A stretch of DNA of 30,098 bases from Saccoglossus kowalevskii. Lineage: Eukaryota > Hemichordata > Enteropneusta > Harrimaniidae. A program made the translations under genes and the position numbers. The notes below the pieces were generated by a model, which ran no database searches, was not told where the DNA came from, and saw only the letters and a list, made by a program, of their open reading frames with translations. Each line of letters opens with the position of its first letter. Position 1 is the stretch's first letter. Positions 1 to 11,000 of the stretch are shown piece after piece. The stretch covers positions 44,842 to 74,939 of the forward strand of contig NW_003132878.1 in NCBI RefSeq assembly GCF_000003605.2, read 5' to 3'.

Positions 1-1640
1 GAGTGGAACAAAAATAACAAGTCCGCAATTAACATGGATATATAAATTATGCAAAAATAGAAAAGAGTGAACTTTGAGGTCATGCTGTGCGACTTTGAAA
101 GCCGTTAGAGAGATGAGTGGACGCATTTGAATTAGTAGTATACCAAGGTATCCAGTGATGTAATTTTACCCAACAAACGGACTTGAAGTTTTTAAGCTAA
201 TTTGTTTAAACCACTTTTGTCCAAAAAAGCATATTTTTGACCCAAAATCAAAGACGCATTCTGAATATTTAAAATAAAGACAAGTTTTACAAAGTTCGTA
301 TAATAAGCTTTCAGAAAATAAATAACATGTTGGATATATAATACCATCTTCATTGTCTAATTACTCAATTAAAAAGCAAGCCAAATAAACTGCATCTCTA
401 CCTTAACATATATGAGAACAAAGATCTTAAATACTCTTGTTATGTATTTATTTCGACGAGTAAACAAAATATTATCCATATATCGGTGTTGAAAATACAC
501 CAACATATATGAATTGAATTGCAACGATAATTACTGATTACACTTTATTTAATTACGAGTTAACAATGTATTTCAGTCACTATGTAGTAAATTACTCATA
601 AAACTGTTAACCTTGCACTCTGTTTATTTAGCCACAGTCGAATATCACATGCCTAGCTTGCAGCTGAAACAAACATTTTATTATAATCGATTCACTTACG
701 TCCAATTAGGCAATGTCAAGCACGACTGTGGTCCAGTTACAACATCAACCACATTCTCTCAGCACAAGCTGCTGTGTAAAGTATAATTGCGACATCAATG
801 TAAATATGTTAACAACTAGAGTAAAACTATTTTTCTAATTTTACAGGCAAATGAGAAAAATTCGAATTACTTGGAAATTCTGAATTATTTTCAAGTCATG
901 GTTTCATGTTCAGCACCACTTCAAACTTTAGAGGTCAATGACAGATGCAAGTGAAACTATGGGAATCACTACAGTGAAATAATCAACCACTCAGTTGTAA
1001 TATGTTTAACAATTAAATAACAATCACCCATAATGTGTGTTTGGAAACAAAAATGACATAAAACATTGAATCGTCAAAGTAGACAAAATTGTGTAAGCAA
1101 ATTGTAAACATAGGTTGCCGCCATGTTGGATTTATATTGTCTGTTAGCAGTGGTAAACAACTACTGTGAGACCATAAATGCCAGCAGCTAAGGGAGCTCC
1201 ATTTTATGGAATATCTATCACAACACCAGAAAACGTATGCATAAACAATCAGCTAGATAAATAACAAATGAAAATGTATATATTGGCTTCAGAGTCTGAA
1301 TGTTGATATATTGACATCACATCATGTATTATTTATAATATTTAAATGATTGTATTATATATACATTAATCTAACCTTAAAGATGTATGTTGAACAGTTT
1401 GCATGAACTGTGATATGTAAGCAAGGGTTGTCACATGATGCATCATTTTATATTCAAAACAAAACATCAAGTTTATAAGGATTTAAATACTGAAATAACA
1501 ATCGTAGACTATGCACATTTCAAAATTGAAATAACATTGTACAGTACAGTATAGTACAAACCTGGTCAAATTGTTTTGTTATTCTCCAGCAAATTACATT
1601 TGTTTAAATTATATAAATATATTTTTACAAATCTACAAAT
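1..1640. other. Intergenic, nothing recognised
   Basis: AT-rich sequence with frequent stops in all frames. I see no coding exon, RNA gene or clear repeat, apart from a short CCGCCATGTTGGATT stretch near 1120 that faintly resembles the repeat family at 1.64-3.40 kb. Confidence 0.6.
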
Positions 1641-1845
1641 AATTATGTGTGGATGTCAACAATTTACGATTTTGCTCACACAGTGTCTGCATTGTAGAAA
1701 TCCAATCTGTGTAGCAAATGTATTGAATTAAGTTGCCAGTCGTTACTAAATAAAACGAGTGACCTTTGTGTTGACATAAATTGTGTACCACATTCCATGG
1801 TATTTAACGGTTGTTGAGTGGTCAGTGTAAGGTGTATTCTACTGT
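1640..1845. repeat. Diverged repeat, copy A
   Basis: Contains TGGTATTTAACGGTTGTTGA followed by GTGGTCAGTGTAAG, nearly matching copy C at 3355-3387. It also shares GACCTTT-TGT-GAC and ACATTCCA-GTATT blocks with copy B. The upstream block CAAATGTATTGA...TAAGTTGCC also recurs in copy C. Family unknown. Confidence 0.6.
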
Positions 1846-2799
1846 TTTATTCTAAAGAATGACATTCAGACACATAAGATATAAATGCAACCAAATTTAC
1901 CAACCATAATTTAGGCACAATTTGGAAGAATGTACTGTAAACACCATTAAACATAAATTTTGTCAAGTAGTAGGTGCAAGTAAATGATATTATCATATTA
2001 TAAACCGTGTATGTTGGCAGTTAGCTGTACCAAGAAGTAGTTGTACACTACACATTTCAGTTTAAAATCATTCATATATCTCGGGTTTGTCCTGTTACTG
2101 AATACAAATCTGGAGTACCGGGGCTATTTAATTTGATTATACCTCACAGGTAACGTGTTCATATTGTACTGATAATATGTAAAAATAATATTTATTTCGC
2201 AAAAATCAAGTAGCATTACAGTCTTAAAAGTTATTAATGCAAAAATTGCATAATATAACTCAAGCTAAACAGACTGAATTATAAAAACAACATCGAAAAT
2301 TGACATTGACAATTTCCAGCTTTGCCTTTTGCTAACATAGAAGAATATTAATGATTAATTTTGTTTTATACAATAATTGAGAAAACATTCAAGGTAAATA
2401 CAAATTTAAACTTATTTGGCTGTACAAATTTATAATTGTTTTTTTAAAAGGAAATATCTTGTATCACAGTTTAAAACACCTAAATTAGCATTTTTACTTC
2501 TATATTATTTTCTCTGTGAATCCAAAATTATGGTTGTTTATCGAAATAATTACGATATTTATTACGACTAACATAACAATATCCCTATGTATGCGCCATG
2601 CTCGAAACGTACCGCGTGTAATAGTGAGAATACTGGACAGACAACAACAAATTCCAGCAACTGAAGTTGATGAGATCACAACATGCCTGCATATAAACAA
2701 GTCTTAGGGGAAGAAACGGGCATTACCCGTATGCAAATTGACCAATATATGAATAATTCATAAAAGTAGATGGTAGAAAGGTACGAGTCACCATCCTAC

Positions 2800-3000
2800 T
2801 AAGCGTTGGTGGCGGTATTACCTAGCTTGCAAATTTGGGCCTCGAGTTGTAGAAAACTGATCTATATATCAAAGGCGTAGAGGACATTGACTCCTGCTGC
2901 TAGGATTCAGTTCATTCATAGATGACCTTTTTTGTGACCTGTCTTTGTATTACATTCCACAGTATTCTGAAGTTGTCGAGTGGTGTAGTCAGGCATGTAG
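2800..3000. repeat. Diverged repeat, copy B
   Basis: Shares with copy A, in the same order and orientation, GACCTTTTTTGTGACCTG, ACATTCCACAGTATT and GTTGTCGAGTGGT. It shares ATCAAAG...GAGGACAT with copy C. More diverged than the other two copies. Confidence 0.5.
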
Positions 3001-3239
3001 TAACTTAATTTCAACATACTATGTATTATTATACAACTTTCATCTTAACGCAATAAGCGCGCGCTGATTTTGAGGGGTATTTTCATCCTACCAAATTAGG
3101 AAATGGAATGATTACGCCCGTAAGCGTCGTCTAATAATAAATACAAAAAATGGCTGCCACCTGGGTTTGACCGAACTCCTCTCAAAGAAGTTCGCTAATT
3201 CTGTTTTAATTATTTTCGATTTCGGCTACACACAATTAT

Positions 3240-3397
3240 GTGTGCAAGTTAAATCTTAGATGCCGCCATTATAGGAATACAATTTACATATCAAATGTAC
3301 TGAGGACATAGACCTAAGTTGCCTTTATTAACTTTAAGCACAAGTAGCTTGCGTGGTATTTAATAGTTGTTGAGTGGTTATTGTAAGATTTTTCGTA
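3240..3397. repeat. Diverged repeat, copy C
   Basis: Carries GGAATACAATTTACATATCA, then AAATGTACTGAGGACATA, CTAAGTTGCC and finally TGGTATTTAATAGTTGTTGA with GTGGTTATTGTAAG. These are ordered matches to copies A and B, so the three are related sequences, not chance AT-rich similarity. Confidence 0.6.
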
Positions 3398-3399
3398 GA

Positions 3400-5980
3400 T
3401 TTACGTTCAAAATATTTACCATGTAATGTCCATAAATCAAATAAATTTCAAGTCGTATTCGTATATGCGGGATTGTATGTACCATGTCGAAGGATGAGTG
3501 TTACCTAAATAAAGGGGTATTCCTAACCCACAATCATAAATAAAACATAAAGAAAACTAACACACTAATTGTGATCATCATAATTTTCACTACAAAACTT
3601 TTATTTGCAGGTACTCATAACTCTAAACTATCTCACTACTGTAATATACTTTATTTCCGCTTAGAATTTATTTTCACTATTTGCGCTGAAGGGATGATAC
3701 AACAATGAAAATAAAATCCAGCGAATACACCTACTATATTTCACATTCTCATCAAAAAGCAATGAAAATTAATTCCATACAAAAAGAAAAAGCCTTTTCA
3801 GCGAAAATTAAATTCCAACAAAAATAAAGTACTTTACAATATTACAAGTCAAAACTCTAAGTTTGAACCTACGCACTAATTCATGTGATCCATATATAGT
3901 TGTGTCAATAGATGTAAATTCCTTGCTCACTAAGTGCACACTACTTCACTGTTGAGATTTTACTTTAATTGAAGTTATTCATTAACTTGTGTTTGAACCC
4001 CGTTATCAAACATCACTCGTTTGGTAGCAGGGTAAAAAGGTTGGTACTAAAGCAGACGTTATTACCTTGTCCTGTTTCATTCAACGCTGAACAACTATGA
4101 AATACTAGTGGTTTATAATTTGATATTAGCACAGGAATTGCGTTTCTTTACAATAGCTTAGAATAACGTATTTATAATTTGCATGCGTTTTTGTGCCGTT
4201 ATTTACGCAAACGTCACTTAGATATGCTGAATTGTTCATGTTACGGTCATCGAGAATATTGAGGTGCAAAACATTACCTTGCCGAAGTGTAACTCGATGT
4301 TAAAATTCTAGACAACATACATACTTAATTATTTTTGTTGAACGTCCGAGGGTAGTAAATTAAACTAATTAACCATACTTCGATTTTCGGGCAACATAGA
4401 TTTTGTTAGGATATACTAATTGACTGTCAACCTAATCAAAAAAAGTTCATTTCGCAGTCATTGCTTAAGAGTCGAGAATAATTGAGATCAAATATTGAAC
4501 GTTTTGAAAAACAGCACTACAAAATACCACCCGTTTAGGTTGTCGTCTATAAGTTATTTACACAGAGTAGCGACATATGATGACAAGCATGACCATCTGT
4601 TATTTGTCACAATAATTAATATTAAATATGACATAATATACCCTATAATTAAATAAATAAAAAAAAAATGAAAAAAAAACAATAACTAAATGTAGCATAA
4701 TCGAACAGTCCAAAACATTTTGTAATTTTGTTGTACACAGTATAATTTGTGAAAAGCAAAAGAAAAAAATAATAATAAATCCCCAGGGTTCCTGTTTTGT
4801 GGCAGATTTACTAAGTAGCATTATTGGTGATTATTTACTAAATACTAGGGTTGTGACGATAGCATTAAATATGTGTTTACTGTAATTATTAAATTTGAAT
4901 GATAAGGACATCAACATATACTATAACGTCTAGAGTGATAAACCACCAAGCTTATTACTTCTGCTGGCGCAATGTTTTACTTAATAACTATAATTTATGA
5001 ATAGAACTATTTTATTTGGATTATTCTACAGTCAAACAGGAAACTCCGCGCACACCGAAGGCCCACAACAAACACGGCCCAAATATTAACTTGGTCATCA
5101 TGTATCTCGGCAAACACTTTTGTCTTTACACGTCCGTAGATTTGATCCAGAACGACGGTCATTTTTTTTTAAATTACATTGCCATGTGATGGGATAGAGT
5201 TGGCAAGCTGCGACTCAATTAAGCTTTTAAAATTCTGAATACTGATAAAGTGAAAAAGAATTCCAAAGAGAACTTTATTTACACCAACACATTCCTCACC
5301 TGGTGGACACAACAGACTTTTTAACAAGAAGAGGGTGTATATCATTGACATTTTTTAATCAAAATAACTTTGTCACTCCGTAAATTTGAGATCTATGAAT
5401 GAATTCTGGCGAAAAAAAAACTTGTACATGCTGCGAAATGCCCTAAATATCGGGTATAAAAAGGGCTGTGAAGTAAACGACAAACGTCCACTTTGCATGG
5501 CGTTGTCTGGACTCTAGAGGGCCAGTAAATGCCGCCATCGGTGAACACTTATAATTGAACCCATTCATTCTAGTATGTCAATCTCATAGAAGTGCAATAT
5601 ATTACAATCGACGTGCGGAGCATGGGGAAAAATATTCCCAAGATAACGCGCCAGTTAAGTTATACTTCGCGTGATGATATTTGGTCTACGCGAAGCATTA
5701 CTTTTTCTAAACATTTTCAGAGACCATGCATGATGTTTATTCACAAAATAATGCGATCATATCTTGTACTATGTCGATTTGTGGTTTCATTACAAGGTCA
5801 GGCAAATACAACTAGTGCCAACTAGTTGGGGCGGTACGTAACGTCAGAATATTGTTTAAAGTAATATATTCCATTCCAATCAAATCTAGGTCAAAGTGTC
5901 AGATTGCGTGCATATAATTATAGACAGTTAAAAGCTAAATATATTTGAATTTGTTATTGCTATTCTGTTATGAACACTGA
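3400..5980. other. Intergenic, nothing recognised
   Basis: AT-rich sequence with no exon-like reading frame, splice pair or RNA gene that I can support. Short frames at 4600-4821 and 5169-5351 (minus) and 5592-5825 (plus) have no recognisable motif. Confidence 0.6.
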
Positions 5981-6007
5981 CGTTGTGTTCGGTGATCAGG
6001 GAACTCC

Positions 6008-6057
6008 GTCTAGCTTGGCTGATGTTACTGACACGGAGAGGTACCAGATTCAAACCA
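6008..6057 (+). repeat. Possible tRNA-like SINE head
   Basis: TAGCTTGGCTGATG resembles a pol III A box, and CCAGATTCAAACC resembles a B box about 36 bases further on. This is a little closer than in a tRNA. GTACCAG-TTC-AACC recurs in the candidate at 23.75 kb. No tail or target duplication was identified. Confidence 0.3.
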
Positions 6058-8032
6058 AATGAATACACATAAGTTCATTACAGATAGTCCAGCTTTATTC
6101 ACACAAGCAGTCAGCCGAGGTAACCCCTCGCTTCACCGCTCTCTAGGTAACCTCCTCTTACAAAAAGGTTATCAACTCTATATTAAAAGACAAAACACTA
6201 AGGCGTGGCAGAGTAAACATGCGACCAGCCAATTGCTGCAGTCGTTGGCACGATCACGTGATTAGCAGTGATGTGTCTCACGGTTAAAGGCTGGCAAACT
6301 TGCCACTACTAAAAACGATAAGTAAACATAAGTAAACATCTATTTATAAAATTCCTGTAATATATGTTTATAATCTCCACCCTAATCATGCATGTTGCTG
6401 ACAATAGTGGAATGACGTGTGAACCGAATGTACGAACGTGAAGTCGCTATCATAACACAATCATTCCTCTGAAAAATTTAGACTGTCTAAAACTACAAGC
6501 AATACCGAGTTACATATATTTCTTTCGACCATGAATAAATATTTGTGATTATCAAGTAATACGTACGTTGGCGCGCCACTTCTATATCAAAATGGTTTTA
6601 AAATGTTACAAAAGTGCCTCTCAAATCATTAAATTTAAACTCGCAAAATATAGGAACTACTCAAAAAACAAAACGTTAATCGACAACTTTCAAAGCTATG
6701 TGGGGCAATATCCTTCCCATCATATTCCGCACTCACAAACTTCTTAAAAACTTAACAAATCCTTAACAAACTTCAAGACTATGTGTTACAAATACTTCGT
6801 CTACTGAGATTTGTAAGTACTATTTTTAGATAGTACTTAAATAAAACGAACATACTAACTGTTCACACATCAATTCCAACTCCCGACCAGTATGCAGTGA
6901 CTGTTGGTCAAAAAAATAGTTTTGGTGTTCTGCTGCATATCCGCCGGTATTCGGTGTGAAACCTATTAGGGCAACGTTATGGATAAATTATATAAAATGT
7001 ATGGAATTACAAAGAATAAAACAACTCGTTATCAATTAATGGTTACCATCATATTAGTAGTGATGAATTGGTTAAATTGCAGCAAGTTTTCTTTTACAAT
7101 AAGAATACTAATAGACGCTCCAATATTCACAACAACTGAAAAGTCATTGTAGGTGAAAGACTGAACAGACGCAGCAGAAAACACTTCAATGAGCTGAATT
7201 TCTTGATATTGCAGTTTTCGTAAATATTGATGGCATATGGTAGTGCCAGTGATGGGATTTCTATGAATTGTAAATGTCTTTTCTACACAATCAACTCATT
7301 TATTTGTGTTTTTGCCATGAAAAATAAAATGTGATCAACAACTTTGTTAATCAAATTGTTAAAAAAGAAGATACTAGTTTCACTGTATCCATAACAATGT
7401 TCACGTGATTCATGATACAAAGCTTAAGCAATGAATTCTACGTGACATTTTTTGTAATCATACACAATTATAATTATTGTATTTTGTATTCAATGATTTG
7501 TATTAAGGGATTGAAATTGAAATGTGTTGGAAGCTAATAATTTATTATAATAATATAAGTATTCTCATTGCCAATCTTGCTTTCTGTGGTAATCCATGTA
7601 AATGTGTACACAGTTATGGTCGACTATAACATGAGATATGCTAACAGAAGATACACACCATCATAACAACTTTAAAACATGCTCATAAGTTATATTGATT
7701 TGTTGTCTGTCAGTCTCTGCCAGTCTATATTACATGGAATACAATGTGATCTGCGTATATGTCCTTACAGTTTACTATTAGTCATGAAATATTATTATAA
7801 AAATCAAACATTCTGATTATGTAACCCTTAGTGAATAATTTGAATCTAAAAATGTTGCTAGTAATATTACGTTAATCCCTCAAATATTCTGCGAAATAAT
7901 TTATGAACGTAAAACCACGTACAAATTCAGTAATATGAAATACAAGCTGATATAATGCTAATGAATAATAGTGTAAAACTTGTACGCATTATCGCCAACA
8001 ATGTTGTCCTTTTCAATTACAATGACAGCATC
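6058..8032. other. 3' flank and probable 3' UTR of the receptor gene
   Basis: No exon-like structure recognised. The stretch to about 6330 is noticeably richer in GC than its surroundings and includes a 68-codon plus-strand frame (6059-6265) without recognisable motif. The right end should contain the 3' UTR of the minus-strand gene. Confidence 0.5.
7541..7546 (-). promoter_or_regulatory. Candidate polyadenylation signal AATAAA
   Basis: TTTATT on the plus strand reads AATAAA on the minus strand, about 490 bases past the proposed stop. The hexamer is common by chance in DNA this AT-rich, so it is only a candidate 3' end. Confidence 0.2.
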
Positions 8033-8071
8033 CTATTTTCTATCACAATTGATATTCACATAATTTTGGTC
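8033..8071 (-). CDS. Exon 17 (probable): C-terminal tail with YVNI motif and stop
   Basis: A phase-0 acceptor with a good pyrimidine tract (GTTCTCTTCTCAAG) is followed by 12 codons, DQNYVNINCDRK, and TAG at 8033-8035. It is the first well-formed acceptor I noticed below exon 16, and joins as LLEKQ-DQNYVNI. Y-V-N-I is a pYxN-type docking sequence seen in receptor tyrosine kinase tails, which supports the choice. A very short tail and only one supporting motif keep this tentative; another terminal exon further left is possible. Confidence 0.55.
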   Translation of the reverse strand, partial: DQNYVNINCDRK

Positions 8072-11000
8072 CTTGAGAAGAGAACGATGCTGCAAAATAC
8101 AAAACAATTGTCATATATTTATCTATCGTGTTACAACTTTGCAGAGAAAATGGTCCGTGATCACACCAAATAAACATCTGTAATGGATTAAACTGGATGG
8201 TTGTAAAACAAATAACTGACTGTATTCAGTACTCATATAAATGTATAACAGCAGGAAAACTCATAGTACGATTAATTGAAAAATTAAGTTAATATATAAA
8301 TTATATACATGGGCTCTAATATCAAATATAATATTTGAATAAATTTATATATTGTAGTTATAATAATAATATAATATTTGAATAAATTTATATATTGTAG
8401 TTATAAATTTTGCTCACCTGCTTTTCTAATAAACGTTTCAATGTTTTGACAATTGTAGAGAATGTCGGTCGTTTGTTTGGGGCTTCTCTCCAACATGATA
8501 ACATCAAGTTGTATCTACAAAAAAAATTAGAAAAACTATGAATCTATTTCAGTGAGATAGATTGCGATGTTTCGTTCGCCTTATCTACTTTAGCTTAAAT
8601 TATCATGATTTGCGCAATAAATACATGTTAATGGTACTATGCTCTGGTTTGGGCATTCGATATCCTGATTGTATCTTCCTAATTACATCAGCGTCTGACA
8701 TTCCCTGGTAAGGTTCGCCACCTACAAAATGAATACAGAGAGCGACAATTATTATACGCCTAGCTCTGTCAATTATGGCGCTGACCACTACAATAATTTG
8801 TGTACACTGTTTTGACCCTTGATCTCTGTACCTAATCAATGAAAACACAAACGAAATAATCGCACAGAATATGTGCCAAAGTGTACGCTGTATCATTATA
8901 TGCAAGTTTTCACAGAGACCAGGTAACACATTGCTGAACAAATAACTATCATAGAAGTATAAATATCACCTAGTACAATACCACTAACTGTACCAATGGA
9001 TAGAGACTACCACGCTTCGTATATAGAGTTTATGGAGACTTGTCTCCACGTTGATGTGGCATATATTAATTTTAATAGAACTCTAATATTAGTTTAGTAG
9101 TTATATGTATCACTTAATAATATGTGCATGTTATATGTTAAATTTAAGATTTGTAGATAATTACATATTTGATAATTACATGTTACAACTCACCTAGAGT
9201 ACTGATCTCCCACAAAAGAACACCAAACGCCCAAACATCAGTCTTAGACGAATAATTATCACCAGAGAATAGTTCTACTGCTTTCCAACGATGCTGAATT
9301 CCAGCCTGTAGATTTAAATTTAATGCAGATCGAAAGTAAACTTAATAAATACATTAAGTACACTCAATCTAGCGCCGTTTTAATGAAACATTTTATGTCA
9401 TCAACAACATGATTTGTTCAATTTTCATTCATGTTCTCTAGTTTTATTAGCGAGTTGTTTGAGTATGTTGTCAATTCCACTTCAATCCCAAGACACAATA
9501 TACAATTACAAACTCTTCTACGTAGTGTGCCGTAACTTATACGTACAAAAGTATTAGTCACTGTGGTTGATGTAGTATTTCTGGCAGCATAATCCATGTT
9601 TCTTATCTTGCAGATGTTCCCTTCTCCAACGTAAATTGTTTCGGCGCAGAGGCTTCTTAGTGTAATCTGTTGAGGGTAGAAACACAATCTAAATAAATTT
9701 AAAATGAATAGATTGGATATGATGTATATTAGTGTTTCCGATGTATAAAGTAGATATATTGAAAATGTTTAACTGATAAACTTGAATATCATTGAATTGT
9801 TCAAATGTTCATGTAATTAAAGGGAATGTTATTGCAACAATATATATATATATATACACATCATATATTTAAGTAATAAAACTCCGCCGTAGTCGGGTAT
9901 ACCATGAGATTTTGCATAAGTCATGACAATATGCATGAGCTACAGGCCAAAAAAACTGTTCTCTGTTTATTGTTAAAGACAATGTATAATTTCCAATAGA
10001 AATACTATAAAAGGATGTTTTAGTATATAAATATAGATACGTTTCAAATAACTAAGTGACAACATAATACTAATTCTTTACATCAAGCGTTCCCAAGTGT
10101 TCCATTGCTTCTGCTATTTGTAATGAATATACGAGTACATTATCTTCTTTTTCATCATGAATGTTCTTTGCGCTTTTCAATAATGTAGACTTAAGGCTGT
10201 TATTTCCGATGTAGTCCTGTACGAAATACGGTGGTTCTAATCAAGAAAAAGATTAAAAAGAAATCATGTTTGATGAGGGTATTGATAGCATAGGAAGTAG
10301 CATGAGCATTATTGACAAGAAATATCAAAATGTTAAAAACTGCTTTCAACAGGGAGCCTTCGGTTACCAAATCCTTGTTTCCAGGCCCCACAGTGAGAAG
10401 ACTGTGGTTTCGGACAAACATTGTTTTTATTTAGGTGTCGAGAGAGGGCGATCTATTGAACTATAGTTTTGTCAAGCGACCCCAGAAATTACTGTAAAAG
10501 ATGACATTTTACCGTGGGCCCTGTGCGAAAGGTCGACTAAGTCGCCATCGTGAGATTCTCTCCCAGAAGCTCTTTCAGCGATGATTTCATGTGTCATTTA
10601 TCGGGATAGTGTGCATTGTATGACATAATTATCTACGTTCCCCATTACTTCATTATTGTTCGAAATAGCGGCTACTCAACCCTAACACCCATTTAACCTA
10701 TATATTGGTAAAATTTGGTCATCTTTACGGGGTTATTTTTAAACAAGGAAATGTTTGAAGTCACAGCTATTGCCGGTTTGATGGTTCGATAGTTTTTTTT
10801 TTAATTTATTTCAACAATGTGATGTCACGATGGTAGTCTGTTACGCCCGTTTGATGTCATTTCCAGTAACTACTTCAACAAGAGGTGTACATTTGCTCAT
10901 CTTCTCAGCTAGAAAAGACCAAGGTGTGTGAACACCGCCGGATTAAGTGGTATGAACGTCGATGCTACGTAAATTGAACATCATCGAGTCTATATATTTA

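Noticed and set aside
8725-8941. Upstream part of the minus-strand frame before exon 15
   Set aside because: It is intron read-through; the kinase match begins exactly after the TTTTGTAG acceptor at 8722.
9418-9546. Open frame continuing past exon 13 on the minus strand
   Set aside because: The extension (VRISYGTLRRRVCNC...) has no kinase similarity, while splicing at 9547 joins directly to the RWKAVELFS exon in frame.
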